Below are positions 15,761 to 24,046 of a stretch of DNA of 60,827 nt, in pieces; the first letter of the stretch is position 1; each line of letters opens with the position of its first letter. This DNA comes from an uncultured Collinsella sp. (lineage in GTDB: Bacteria; Actinomycetota; Coriobacteriia; Coriobacteriales; Coriobacteriaceae), in the NCBI GenBank assembly GCA_938023705.1, contig CALJDJ010000044.1, positions 1-60,827 on the forward strand. Reading direction: 5' to 3'. The translations under genes and the position numbers were made by a program. A model generated the notes under the pieces. That model searched no databases. It saw nothing but the letters and a program-made list of their open reading frames with translations, and was not told the DNA's origin.

Positions 15761-16765
15761 CTAACGCAACATGTGCGCGACCAGCTCGGCGCGCGTGCCG
15801 ATGCCAAGCTTTGCGTATACGCCGGATAGGCGGTTTTTAACGGTGCCCGGCGACACACCCATATGACGAGCGATTTCGGCGTTGGTCCACCCACGGCAGG
15901 CGAGCATGGCCATGGTGAACTCCGTGGTCGTTAGATCGTCGGCCACGTCCTCGCCCGAATCGGGGTTGTGGATGCGCCGCCAGCCGTAGCTGAATCGATA
16001 CGTGATCTCGATGATGCGAGCGAAATCGTCAGGGTATTGCGATTTTAGGCATGCCTCGATGAGTCCCTGCAAAAGGCCATGGTGTTCGCCGATGAGCTCG
16101 ATAAGGCCGTCGGGGCGCGCAATGTCCCAAGCGGCGCCAAAGTGCGCTTTTGCGGCGTCGACGTCTTTGAGACTCATACAGGCCATCGAGGCCGACAAGT
16201 GCAGGAATAGCTCCGAGATGGGGTAGCTTCCCTGTTTCATAATCAGGGCGTTTTCCGCCATGCCCAGGCTGCGGCCGTATTCGCCGCGCAGATACAACGC
16301 GTGCGCCATCACGTAGCTGGCGAACAGGCGCAGGCCTTCGGGCAGATGCGCCGCAAGTGGATAAAACTCTTCGGCAGAATACGGGGAAGGCAAGTGCAAC
16401 AGGACGCTCGCGGCGGAGGCGAACAGGATATGCGTGGCGTGGACGGCGGACGATTCTTCGTCAGTTGGCGTATCGAGGATGCCCGCAAGGCAACGACGGG
16501 CATCGGTGATACGGTTGAGCGACAGACTGGCATATCCGCAGATAAGGCATGCGGAATAGCGCAGTGCGGGGTCGGTGGCGTCAAGATAGGGGCGTGCTGT
16601 CTCGGCGGCGAGTGTGGCCTGTCCGCGAAAGTACAGCGCTTCTGCCGTGGCGATGGTGCGTGAATCGGGGTCGGAAATGCCTGCAACCGCAGCGTCAATC
16701 TGCCCCGGCACAAAGGCAGTGCACATCAACGGCATGGGAATGCGCGGGTAGCCATCGCAGTCCAT
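15761..16765 (-). CDS. LuxR-family transcriptional regulator with helical-repeat N-terminus
   Basis: This 335-residue protein ends in a classic LuxR/NarL helix-turn-helix (LTTTEFTMAMLACRGW, then NAEIARHMGVSPGTVKNRL, about 275-310). The N-terminal 250 residues are alpha-helical and TPR/MalT-like (EALYFRGQATLAAETARPYL) with no receiver domain or membrane segments, so the input is probably a ligand or partner protein. I chose the ATG preceded by GGGAG and GGAAG; another ATG 27 bases upstream is possible. The surface protein gene starts 155 bases downstream on the same strand and is its likely target. Confidence 0.8.
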   Translation of the reverse strand: MDCDGYPRIPMPLMCTAFVPGQIDAAVAGISDPDSRTIATAEALYFRGQATLAAETARPYLDATDPALRYSACLICGYASLSLNRITDARRCLAGILDTPTDEESSAVHATHILFASAASVLLHLPSPYSAEEFYPLAAHLPEGLRLFASYVMAHALYLRGEYGRSLGMAENALIMKQGSYPISELFLHLSASMACMSLKDVDAAKAHFGAAWDIARPDGLIELIGEHHGLLQGLIEACLKSQYPDDFARIIEITYRFSYGWRRIHNPDSGEDVADDLTTTEFTMAMLACRGWTNAEIARHMGVSPGTVKNRLSGVYAKLGIGTRAELVAHMLR

Positions 16766-16990
16766 CTTCCATCTCCCAACAGCTGGCAACATTAGCAGCC
16801 ATTTTACCCCTGTTGATCGGGACTGGAATTTGTGGTTATCGCCTACGATTATGCCGAACGTATAAAGGAAGAGTCTATTGGCGATGCTCCCAAGGTGGCT
16901 ACCGAAGCCTAGCTGACCTCGACATTAGGAAAAATTGCCACCCCTGCAAAAAGCTCCGTCGCAGCGATGGGAAACGAACCTCGCTCTGCA

Positions 16991-16996
16991 TATAAT
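16991..16996 (+). promoter_or_regulatory. Candidate -10 box for guaA
   Basis: A perfect TATAAT lies 67 bases before the guaA start. The -35 region is weak (TGGGAA at 17-bp spacing). The leader that follows contains a short TGCG...CGCA pairing but no purine-riboswitch core. The 297 bases between the LuxR gene and guaA hold nothing else that I recognise. Confidence 0.4.
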
Positions 16997-17062
16997 GAGG
17001 TCATATGACGGTGCGTTTGCATACGTGTAGCGCATTCCCATCGAACCGAAAAGGAGCTTTGC

Positions 17063-18043
17063 ATGGATCCCAACAAGCGTCCCGACGACATGGTGCGCAT
17101 CACCACTCCCGAACTTGCCCAGGCGTTCATCGAAGAGCAGGTTGCTGCAATCCGTGAGCAGATCGGCAACAAGAAGGTCCTGCTGGCCCTTTCTGGCGGC
17201 GTTGACAGCTCGGTCGTCGCGGCGCTGCTGATCAAGGCCATCGGCAAGCAGCTCATCTGCGTGCATGTGAACCACGGCCTGATGCGCAAGGGCGAGAGCG
17301 AGCAGGTCGTCGACGTGTTCCAGAACCAGATGGACGCCAACCTGGTTTACGTGGACGCCACTGACCGCTTCCTCGATAAGCTCGTCGACGTCGACGAGCC
17401 CGAGACCAAGCGCAAGATTATCGGCGCCGAGTTTATCCGCGTGTTCGAGGAAGAGGCCCGCAAGGTTGGCGACGAGGTCAGCTTCCTCGCCCAAGGCACC
17501 ATCTACCCCGACATTCTGGAGTCGCAGGACGGCGTGAAGGCTCACCATAACGTTGGCGGTCTGCCCGAGGATCTGCAATTTGAGCTCTGCGAGCCCGTTA
17601 AGCTGCTGTACAAGGACGAGGTGCGCGTCGTGGGCCGCGAGCTCGGCCTGCCCGAGAACATGGTTGAGCGTCAGCCGTTCCCCGGTCCTGGCCTGGGCGT
17701 CCGCTGCCTTGGCGCCATCACCCGTGACCGTCTCGAGGCGCTGCGCGAGGCCGATGCCATCGTGCGCGAAGAGATCGACAAGGCCGGCCTGACCATCTGG
17801 CAGTACTTTGCCGTAGTGCCCGATTTCCGCGCTACCGGTGTGCGCGAGGGCAAGCGCGCCTACGACTGGCCCTGCATTATTCGCTGCATCAACACCGTCG
17901 ACGTCATGACCGCCGAGGTGCCCGAGCTCGATTGGGCGCTGCTCAAGCGCATTACCGCTCGCGTGACCGCCGAGGTCCCCGGTATTTGCCGCGTTTGCTA
18001 CGACCTCACGCCGAAGCCCGTTGGCACGGTCGAGTGGGAGTAA
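17063..18043 (+). CDS. guaA: GMP synthase, ATP-pyrophosphatase subunit (stand-alone)
   Basis: It adenylates XMP and aminates it to GMP, the last step of guanine nucleotide synthesis. The 326-residue protein has the PP-loop LLALSGGVDSSVVAALL (about 43-59), the FPGPGLGVR segment and the C-terminal dimerisation domain ending CYDLTPKPVGTVEWE. The N-terminal glutamine amidotransferase domain of the usual 500+ residue GuaA is absent. This is therefore the two-subunit form best known from archaea, and ammonia must come from a separate amidotransferase that is not in this window. AAGGAG lies seven bases before the ATG. It is a single-gene unit. Confidence 0.93.
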   Translation: MDPNKRPDDMVRITTPELAQAFIEEQVAAIREQIGNKKVLLALSGGVDSSVVAALLIKAIGKQLICVHVNHGLMRKGESEQVVDVFQNQMDANLVYVDATDRFLDKLVDVDEPETKRKIIGAEFIRVFEEEARKVGDEVSFLAQGTIYPDILESQDGVKAHHNVGGLPEDLQFELCEPVKLLYKDEVRVVGRELGLPENMVERQPFPGPGLGVRCLGAITRDRLEALREADAIVREEIDKAGLTIWQYFAVVPDFRATGVREGKRAYDWPCIIRCINTVDVMTAEVPELDWALLKRITARVTAEVPGICRVCYDLTPKPVGTVEWE

Positions 18044-18076
18044 GCTAACTCAGCTGGTAGGCGACGAGAACTAGCA

Positions 18077-18109
18077 GATGTGACAAAGGGACAGTCCCTT
18101 TGTCACATC
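18077..18109. repeat. Dispersed 33-bp palindrome, copy 1
   Basis: This is a perfect palindrome with 16-bp arms (GATGTGACAAAGGGAC) and a single central A. It is one of five copies in the window (others near 24047, 27510, 33743 and 35579), always between genes. Here it is followed directly by the guaA/kinase terminator hairpin, an arrangement repeated at 24.05 kb. Confidence 0.9.
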
Positions 18110-18123
18110 CTCGATATTATGTG

Positions 18124-18166
18124 CGGGATGGTACGCCACGCGGCGTGCCATCCCGTTCGTTATTTT
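18124..18166. terminator. Terminator hairpin, part of compound repeat
   Basis: The stem CGGGATGGTACGCC (18124-18137) pairs with 18142-18155 with one mismatch, and GTTCGTTATTTT follows. It terminates guaA transcripts and abuts the stop codon of the convergent kinase gene (TAA at 18162-18160). A close copy lies at 24093-24134, after another copy of the palindrome. Confidence 0.7.
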
Positions 18167-19308
18167 AATGAGCCGAGTGCGCGAGTGGGAAGAGTCACGA
18201 GCATGGTCGTTCCGCGCTCCGAGCTCTCTTCGACCTCGATGGAACCGCCGTGGAGTGCGGCGATCTCCCAGACCAGCGCAAGCCCCAGCCCCACGCCGCC
18301 ATATGCCCTGCTGCGCGATTTATCGACGCGAAAGAAGGGCTGAAAGATGCTCGTCTGGTATTGCTCGGGAATGCCTTGTCCCTGGTCGTGCACCCGTAGC
18401 AGTACACGGTCGCCCTCGACGCGGGCGCTGATTCGCACGGTCGAGTTGGGCGTGCTGTAGCGAATGGCGTTTTCGGCCAAGTTGAACAGCAGCCGATAGA
18501 TCAGCGTGTCGCTGCCGGTCGTTTGCGCGTCGCCCTCGCTTGCGAGCGCGATGCCCTTTTGCTCGGCAAGGGGCGCCAGGTCGGTGAGCACTTCTTCGAT
18601 CATCGGCGCCAGGTCAATCGCATCGTTGCAGGGGACGCTGCGCAACTCGCTCATCTCGAGCAGGGTCTTTGTCATGTGCGTCATTCGCTCGGTCTGCTCT
18701 TGCAGCAGCCCGAGCAGACGCGCTGTATCTGCATCGGCGTCGGGGTGCTCGGCGCAAAATAGCTCAACCTGAGCTTGCATGAGCGCAAGCGGCGTGCGCA
18801 GCTCGTGCGCCGCATTGCCCGTAAACTGTTTTTGTGCAGAAAAACCTTCGTCAAGGCGGGCAATCATGTCGTTAAACGACGCGCTGCAACGCCTAAGCTC
18901 AGAGGGCACATCTTCGCTGATCTTTGTGTCGGCGAGGTTGTCGGGCCGCACGCTCTCGACTTGCGCTGCAAAGGTACGCAGCGGCTGCAACGCATGCCCG
19001 CTCACAAAGTAGGCCAGCACGCCACCGAGTAGCGTCACCGCTGCGGTTATGTACCAGCTCGTCGCACCAAACGATTCTTGGGCGTCGCTCACGACGATGG
19101 TCAGCGCATCGTCGAGCTCTTTGTTTGTCGGGTCAAATGAGCTGGGCGAGGCCGCCTCCACCTTGCTGTGCGCCGATAGTTCAGTACCGATTGAGTCCAT
19201 GTAGCGCATGCCGGAGTAGCCAACCAGGCAATTAATAAGTACGCAGGTCGAGCATACCAGCAGGGCCGTCATCAACGTGATGCGCCACTGCAGAGACAGC
19301 CGCTTCAT
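18160..19308 (-). CDS. Sensor histidine kinase (two-component, OmpR class)
   Basis: This is a 382-residue membrane kinase. TM1 lies near residues 9-31, a short extracytoplasmic loop near 32-83 and TM2 near 84-104. A HAMP-like linker, the H-box with His168 (AAHELRTPLA) and a HATPase domain (NLAENAIRYS, DQGQGIP, GVGLGLALV) follow. Its ATG overlaps the regulator stop codon (ATGA), so the two are co-translated. It diverges from the CXXC/NapH/TlpA redox cluster and may control it, sensing envelope redox or a thiol signal; this is inferred from position only. Confidence 0.9.
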   Translation of the reverse strand: MKRLSLQWRITLMTALLVCSTCVLINCLVGYSGMRYMDSIGTELSAHSKVEAASPSSFDPTNKELDDALTIVVSDAQESFGATSWYITAAVTLLGGVLAYFVSGHALQPLRTFAAQVESVRPDNLADTKISEDVPSELRRCSASFNDMIARLDEGFSAQKQFTGNAAHELRTPLALMQAQVELFCAEHPDADADTARLLGLLQEQTERMTHMTKTLLEMSELRSVPCNDAIDLAPMIEEVLTDLAPLAEQKGIALASEGDAQTTGSDTLIYRLLFNLAENAIRYSTPNSTVRISARVEGDRVLLRVHDQGQGIPEQYQTSIFQPFFRVDKSRSRAYGGVGLGLALVWEIAALHGGSIEVEESSERGTTMLVTLPTRALGSLK

Positions 19309-19979
19309 TTGCCGTCCTCCATAACGTAGCCTTCGCCGATTCGGTTGCGGATGGGGTCGTGCCCCAACGCGCCGCGCAGCTTTTTGCGCAGCGACGAGAT
19401 GTGCACGCGGGTCGCGTTGCTAAAGCTGTTGACGCTGCTGTCCCATACATGCTCGATAAGCTCTTCCTGGCTCACCGGCCGCCCCTGGTTAAGCATCAGG
19501 TATTCCAAGATGCCGGTCTCCTTGCGCGTGAGGGATAGGGTCTCGCCGCCCACGGAGGCGAGGCGCGCTTTGGTGTCAAAGCTCAACAATCCACAGGCTA
19601 GAACAACGTCGTTTTGCGTAAAGCGCCTGAGCGTGAGACTGCGTATGCGTGCCGCCAGCTCGTCAAGATGGAACGGCTTGGTGAGGTAGTCGTTGGCGCC
19701 CGCATCGAGCCCCGCTACCTTGTCGGAGACCTCACCACGTGCCGACAGCACGAGCACCTTGGTCTCGCAATCGGTAATTCTGAGTTGCCTGAGCACGGTC
19801 ATGCCGTCGACATGGGGGAGATTGAGGTCGAGCACGACAAGATCAAAGGTCTCGACATCGAGCAGATCGAGGGCCTGCTGCCCGTCGTAGCAGCAGTCGA
19901 CGCTATAGGCCAAGTTGCGCAGGCTGCGTGCGATCGCATCGCACAGCGCCCGCTCGTCCTCGACGACCAAGATGCGCAT
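19305..19979 (-). CDS. OmpR/PhoB-family response regulator
   Basis: This 224-residue protein has a receiver domain with Asp51 (VVLDLNLP), the acidic pocket VVEDE (5-9) and the conserved Lys in YLTKPF. A winged-helix domain follows (SNATRVHISSLRKKLRG and the terminal IGEGYVMED). AAGGAGAACGTT precedes the ATG. It is first in the leftward operon with its kinase. The shared 89-bp region to the right also holds the start of the redox cluster, making that cluster the obvious candidate target. Confidence 0.92.
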   Translation of the reverse strand: MRILVVEDERALCDAIARSLRNLAYSVDCCYDGQQALDLLDVETFDLVVLDLNLPHVDGMTVLRQLRITDCETKVLVLSARGEVSDKVAGLDAGANDYLTKPFHLDELAARIRSLTLRRFTQNDVVLACGLLSFDTKARLASVGGETLSLTRKETGILEYLMLNQGRPVSQEELIEHVWDSSVNSFSNATRVHISSLRKKLRGALGHDPIRNRIGEGYVMEDGK

Positions 19980-20068
19980 AACGTTCTCCTTGCATAGTCA
20001 TTCACGCTTAACACGGATTTTATAGTCGGTATGGTCCAATGGGTCGCGAAACGAAAGGAGTGGTCAGA

Positions 20069-20215
20069 TTGTTCAAAGCGATTAAGCCTGTGGCGCAGGT
20101 GGCTTTGCTGATCGTTGGGGTAGCCATGGTTGGCTTTGGAATTATGCGCGGCGAGGCAGATGCCGTGCTGGCCAAGGCAATCAGGCTGTGCTTGGAGTGT
20201 ATCGGAATTGGATAA
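20069..20215 (+). CDS. Small membrane CXXC protein (CD1871A-like family)
   Basis: This 48-residue protein has one membrane helix (VALLIVGVAMVGFGIM) and ends in CLECIGIG, a CxxC pair at the C-terminus. This matches the CD1871A-type CXXC proteins that accompany NapH-like and thioredoxin-like genes. The start is TTG with AAAGGAG eight bases upstream; an in-frame GTG at 20060 lacks a ribosome site. Its stop overlaps the start of the polyferredoxin gene by eight bases. The CxxC may relay thiols or hold a metal or cluster at the membrane. Confidence 0.75.
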   Translation: MFKAIKPVAQVALLIVGVAMVGFGIMRGEADAVLAKAIRLCLECIGIG

Positions 20216-21119
20216 AAGAAAAAACACTGCATCGCATCTTTTGGCGAGATTCCGCGGATTGATTCAGGCGGCGGCGACGCTTGCGACCAATATTCACCTG
20301 CCTAACTTTGCCAAGGGCGGTATCTACCAGGGAGCCGGCAAAGCCGTCTGCGTGCCGGGGCTTAACTGCTACTCGTGTCCAGCGGCCTCGGGTGCGTGCC
20401 CCATCGGGTCGTTTCAGTCGGTGGTGGGCTCGTCTAAGTTTAGCTTTTCGTATTACGTCACCGGAACGCTCATTCTGATCGGCGTGCTGCTGGGACGTTT
20501 TGTATGCGGCTTTTTGTGTCCGTTTGGATGGCTGCAAGAGCTTCTGCATAAGATTCCCAGCAAAAAGCTCTCCACGAAAAAGCTCAAGCCGCTCACGTAC
20601 ATCAAGTATGCCGTGCTACTGTTTGCCGTGGTGCTGCTGCCCGTCTTGGTGGTTAACGATGTGGGTATGGGCGACCCGTTCTTTTGCAAGTACATCTGCC
20701 CGCAGGGTGTGCTCGAGGGCGCGATTCCGCTGTCCATCATGAACGTGGGAATCCGCTCCGCGCTGGGAAAGCTCTTTACCTGGAAGCTCGCGATCCTCAT
20801 TGCGGTTACGGTGCCGAGCGTGCTGTTCTACCGCCCCTTCTGTAAATGGATTTGCCCCCTCGGCGCATTTTATGCACTCATGAACAAGGTGTCGTTGCTG
20901 GGGATTCGGGTCGATCATTGTAAATGCGTCTCGTGCGGCAAGTGCGCCAAGGTGTGCCAGATGGACGTGGACGTTACGCGTACGCCCGACCATGCCGAGT
21001 GCATTCGTTGCGGCAAATGCGTGGGCGCGTGCCCCGTCGATGCTATTAGCTTTCGCTATGGGCTGGGTGTGACGGGCGACAAACCCGCGCAGTCCACGCA
21101 AGCCTGCGAAAACAAATAG
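20208..21119 (+). CDS. NapH/CcoG-like membrane polyferredoxin
   Basis: This is a 303-residue membrane iron-sulfur protein. Helices alternate with cysteine motifs: CVPGLNCYSCP and GACPIGSFQ, CGFLCPFGW, CKYICPQG, CKWICPLG. Two classical 4Fe-4S ferredoxin motifs follow (CVSCGKCAKVCQ and CIRCGKCVGACPVD). Such proteins move electrons from the cytoplasm or quinone pool to extracytoplasmic partners. The likely start is TTG inside the end of the CXXC gene; the open frame runs 78 bases farther upstream through that gene. The TlpA-like lipoprotein gene follows by 35 bases. No nitrate reductase genes are present, so the electron acceptor is probably the thioredoxin-like partner. Confidence 0.85.
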   Translation: MDKRKNTASHLLARFRGLIQAAATLATNIHLPNFAKGGIYQGAGKAVCVPGLNCYSCPAASGACPIGSFQSVVGSSKFSFSYYVTGTLILIGVLLGRFVCGFLCPFGWLQELLHKIPSKKLSTKKLKPLTYIKYAVLLFAVVLLPVLVVNDVGMGDPFFCKYICPQGVLEGAIPLSIMNVGIRSALGKLFTWKLAILIAVTVPSVLFYRPFCKWICPLGAFYALMNKVSLLGIRVDHCKCVSCGKCAKVCQMDVDVTRTPDHAECIRCGKCVGACPVDAISFRYGLGVTGDKPAQSTQACENK

Positions 21120-21154
21120 GTACCTATATAAGTTTCGATATAAACGGAGGAACC

Positions 21155-22117
21155 ATGAAACTGTCAAAAATTGCGGCTCTGTTGATGCTGCCCGTGCTGG
21201 CGCTGACTCTCGCGGCGTGCTCTGCCCCCAAGGGCGACGCGAAGGATGCTACGAGCGGCGATGCGCAGATTGCCGAGCTCATAGCGCAAAAGCCGTCGAG
21301 TGCCGAGGAGGCGGCCGAGCTGTATCAGCAGCTGCTGCAAAAGGAAAACGAGATCTTTGCGAGCGATAACGCCCTATGGGAAAAGGTGTTCCTTGCGGCC
21401 AACAAAGACACTCCCATGATTGAGGACGGCAAGAACTACGGTGACTTCTTGCTCGATACCATCGAGGGCGCCAAGGATCAGTTTGCGGCTGACGAGCTTA
21501 AGACGCTTAAGGCCGGCGCGCAGCAGGTCAAGGAGATCGAGGACAAGCTCATGGCGCTGGAGAAGGAGTTCCCCGGATGTGGCAGCACGCCCGGCGAGGG
21601 GGAGAGCGTTGATGCCTCGACCGCGGGTATGACCAACGGCGAGAGCGGGGAGACGAAGTTCCCCAGCTTTAAGGGCAAGGACTTGGACGGCAACGATGTA
21701 AACAGCGACGAGCTGTTCTCCAAGAACAAGGTCACCGTCATGAACTTCTGGTTTACCACCTGCAAGCCGTGCGTGGGAGAGCTGGGCGATCTGGAGAAGC
21801 TCAACAAGGAGCTTGCCGAGAAGGGCGGCCAGGTCGTGGGCGTTAATTCCTTTACGCTCGATGGCAACAAAGACGAGGTGGCCGATGCCAAGGACGTGCT
21901 TTCCAAGAAGGGCGTGACGTATAAAAACATCTGGTTTAAGTCGGATAGCGAGGCCGGAAAGTTCACCTCCAACCTGTACTCGTTCCCGACCACCTACGTG
22001 ATCGACCAGAACGGCAACATCGTAGGAGAGCCGATCATGGGCGGCATCAACTCCGCTGAGCAGCGCGAGGCGCTCAACAAACTGATCGATCAGGCACTCG
22101 CGAAGAGCGAACAGTAA
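21155..22117 (+). CDS. TlpA/ResA-like thioredoxin lipoprotein
   Basis: This 320-residue exported lipoprotein has the lipobox LAAC (Cys22) after a hydrophobic signal. A helical, acidic N-terminal extension of about 140 residues precedes a thioredoxin fold with C203-K-P-C206 (WFTTCKPC) and the cis-Pro segment SFPTTYV. The extension holds no known domain and may dock the redox partner. It presumably reduces or exchanges disulfides outside the membrane with electrons from the NapH-like protein. GGAGG lies five to six bases before the ATG, and a strong terminator follows. Confidence 0.88.
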   Translation: MKLSKIAALLMLPVLALTLAACSAPKGDAKDATSGDAQIAELIAQKPSSAEEAAELYQQLLQKENEIFASDNALWEKVFLAANKDTPMIEDGKNYGDFLLDTIEGAKDQFAADELKTLKAGAQQVKEIEDKLMALEKEFPGCGSTPGEGESVDASTAGMTNGESGETKFPSFKGKDLDGNDVNSDELFSKNKVTVMNFWFTTCKPCVGELGDLEKLNKELAEKGGQVVGVNSFTLDGNKDEVADAKDVLSKKGVTYKNIWFKSDSEAGKFTSNLYSFPTTYVIDQNGNIVGEPIMGGINSAEQREALNKLIDQALAKSEQ

Positions 22118-22142
22118 GTCCGTGGGACAGACAACTGAAGGG

Positions 22143-22170
22143 GAGTCGCTGGAAACAGCGACTCTTTTTT
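22143..22170 (+). terminator. Rho-independent terminator
   Basis: A perfect 9-bp stem (GAGTCGCTG, 22143-22151, pairing with 22156-22164) has a GAAA tetraloop and six T residues. It ends the CXXC/NapH/TlpA operon. Confidence 0.93.
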
Positions 22171-22188
22171 CTGCTTCGGGGTAGCATC

Positions 22189-22347
22189 ATGGGTATACGT
22201 CGAAAGGGCACGCAGCTTTTCGTGCATTGCCTGAGCGGTGCGCGAAGCAACCAAGCTGTGAGTTTTCTTAAGCGTTCTGGGTATGGCAGTGTCAAGAATA
22301 TCGGCGGCATAAGCGGCTACACGGGAAAGGTGGTGCGTTGGCTATGA
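22189..22347 (+). CDS. Mini-rhodanese (C-terminal half domain), coupled to next gene
   Basis: This 52-residue frame matches only the second half of a rhodanese domain. It contains the active-site loop HCLSGARSNQA with the catalytic Cys, then AVSFLKRSGYGSVKNIGG and SGYTGKVVRW. A full rhodanese domain needs about 100 residues. GGGG lies seven bases upstream of the ATG. The stop TGA overlaps the ATG of the oxidoreductase (ATGA), which argues that it is translated rather than only a remnant. It could equally be the decayed 3' end of a lost rhodanese gene retained as a coupling leader. Confidence 0.55.
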   Translation: MGIRRKGTQLFVHCLSGARSNQAVSFLKRSGYGSVKNIGGISGYTGKVVRWL

Positions 22348-24035
22348 AGGTGGTTATCGTTGGAGGCGTCGCGGGCGGCGCATCGGCGGCGGCACGTTTG
22401 CGCAGACTCGACGAGCAGGCCCAAATTGTCATCTTTGAGCGCACGGGTTTTGTATCGTATGCCAACTGTGGGCTTCCGTACTACATTGGCGGCGTGATAG
22501 AAGAAGAGAGCGCATTGACGCTGCAGTCTCCCAAGGGCTTTTGGGATCGCTTTCGCATTGCGGTCAAGACGAGTCACGAGGTGTTTGCCATCCATCCCGA
22601 TTCGCATACGGTCGAGGTTCGCAATATGCTGACGGGCGAGGAATTTGTCGAGACGTATGACAAGCTCATCCTGTCGCCGGGTGCAAAGCCGATTCGCCCT
22701 GCGTTGCCGGGCATCGACTCGGATAAAATCTTTAGCCTACGCACCGTTGAGGACACGCTGCGTATTCACAGCTATGTTCGAGAGCGGCGACCGAGCAGTG
22801 CCGTCGTGATCGGCGGCGGCTTCATTGGCGTCGAGACGGCGGAGAATCTGTGCGAGCTGGGGCTCCAGGTGACCCTTCTGCAGCGTCCCGTCCAGCTTAT
22901 GAACAACCTGGATTACGACATGGCGACCCTTTTGCATACCGAGGTGCGTGAGCACGGTATCGATCTGCGCCTCAAGGCCGATGTGACAGGTTTTGAGGAA
23001 GTTGATGGCCGCGTTGTCACCCATGTTGCGGGCGATGACCCTATCGGAGCCGATATGGTGCTGCTTGCCATTGGCGTGGCACCTGAGAGCCATCTGGCGC
23101 AAGAGGCGGGGCTCGAACTGGGCATCAAGGGGGCTATTGTGGTCAACGACCGCATGGAGACCTCTGCTGCCGACGTGTATGCCGTGGGCGATGCCGTGCA
23201 GGTCACGCATCAGGTGACCGGCGAGGACGCGGTCATTTCGCTCGCCGGCCCCGCCAACAAGCAGGGGCGTGTCGTCGCCGATGTCATAGCCGGCATGGAC
23301 AGCTGCTACCTCGGATCGTTGGGCTCATCGGTTATCAAGGTATTCGACTTGACGGCGGCAAGCACGGGACTATCCGAAAAGGCGGCACACGCGGCGGGAG
23401 TTGACTGCGACAGCGTGGTCCTGTCGCCCGGTTCGCATGCGGGTTATTATCCGGGTGCAACGCCCATGACCATGAAGGTTGTCTTCGAGAAGCAGGGATT
23501 GCGCCTGCTGGGTGCGCAAATCGTGGGCATCGATGGTGTGGACAAGCGTATCGACGTTCTGGCGACTGCCATCCAGGCAGGCATGCGCGGCGATAGGCTT
23601 AAGGATTTGGACCTAGCATACGCGCCGCCGTATTCATCGGCGAAGGATCCCGTCAATATGGCGGGCTTTATGATCGAGAACCTCAATCGCGGCATACTGG
23701 CGCAGTGGCATTGGGAGGATGAGCCCAACTTGCCACGCGATGGCAGCGTGCAGCTGCTCGATGTTCGTACGGAAGGGGAGTATGAGCGCGGGCATATCGA
23801 TGGTTTCGTAAACATTCCCGTCGATGATCTGCGCAATCGCCTGGGCGAGCTCGACCGGGCCAAGCCGGTTTACGTGATTTGCCAGAGCGGCATTCGCAGC
23901 TACATTGCTTGCCGCATTTTGGCGCAGCATGGCTTTGAGTGTTTTAACTTCTCGGGCGGCTATCGCTTCTTTGCAGCCGTGACTGAGGCTCGCCGCGGCA
24001 GCGCTAACGTTATGCCGTGCGGGCTCGAAAAGTAG
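22344..24035 (+). CDS. CoA-disulfide reductase-like FAD enzyme with C-terminal rhodanese
   Basis: This 563-residue fusion starts with an FAD-binding GGVAGGASAAARLRR (8-22). The redox Cys lies in SYANCGLPYYIGG, and the second dinucleotide site is VVIGGGFIGVETAENL (about 154-169). After the dimerisation domain, residues of about 460-563 form a rhodanese domain with active Cys in VICQSGIRSY. This is the CoADR-Rhd architecture, which reduces CoA disulfide, persulfide or polysulfide. An in-frame TTG six bases earlier is possible; the ATG is preferred because it overlaps the stop of the mini-rhodanese gene. Confidence 0.9.
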   Translation: MKVVIVGGVAGGASAAARLRRLDEQAQIVIFERTGFVSYANCGLPYYIGGVIEEESALTLQSPKGFWDRFRIAVKTSHEVFAIHPDSHTVEVRNMLTGEEFVETYDKLILSPGAKPIRPALPGIDSDKIFSLRTVEDTLRIHSYVRERRPSSAVVIGGGFIGVETAENLCELGLQVTLLQRPVQLMNNLDYDMATLLHTEVREHGIDLRLKADVTGFEEVDGRVVTHVAGDDPIGADMVLLAIGVAPESHLAQEAGLELGIKGAIVVNDRMETSAADVYAVGDAVQVTHQVTGEDAVISLAGPANKQGRVVADVIAGMDSCYLGSLGSSVIKVFDLTAASTGLSEKAAHAAGVDCDSVVLSPGSHAGYYPGATPMTMKVVFEKQGLRLLGAQIVGIDGVDKRIDVLATAIQAGMRGDRLKDLDLAYAPPYSSAKDPVNMAGFMIENLNRGILAQWHWEDEPNLPRDGSVQLLDVRTEGEYERGHIDGFVNIPVDDLRNRLGELDRAKPVYVICQSGIRSYIACRILAQHGFECFNFSGGYRFFAAVTEARRGSANVMPCGLEK

Positions 24036-24046
24036 CGCGCATTGGA

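Noticed and set aside
16997..17062. Purine riboswitch in the guaA leader
   Set aside because: The leader is only about 60 bases and lacks the conserved three-way junction core. Only a short pairing is present.
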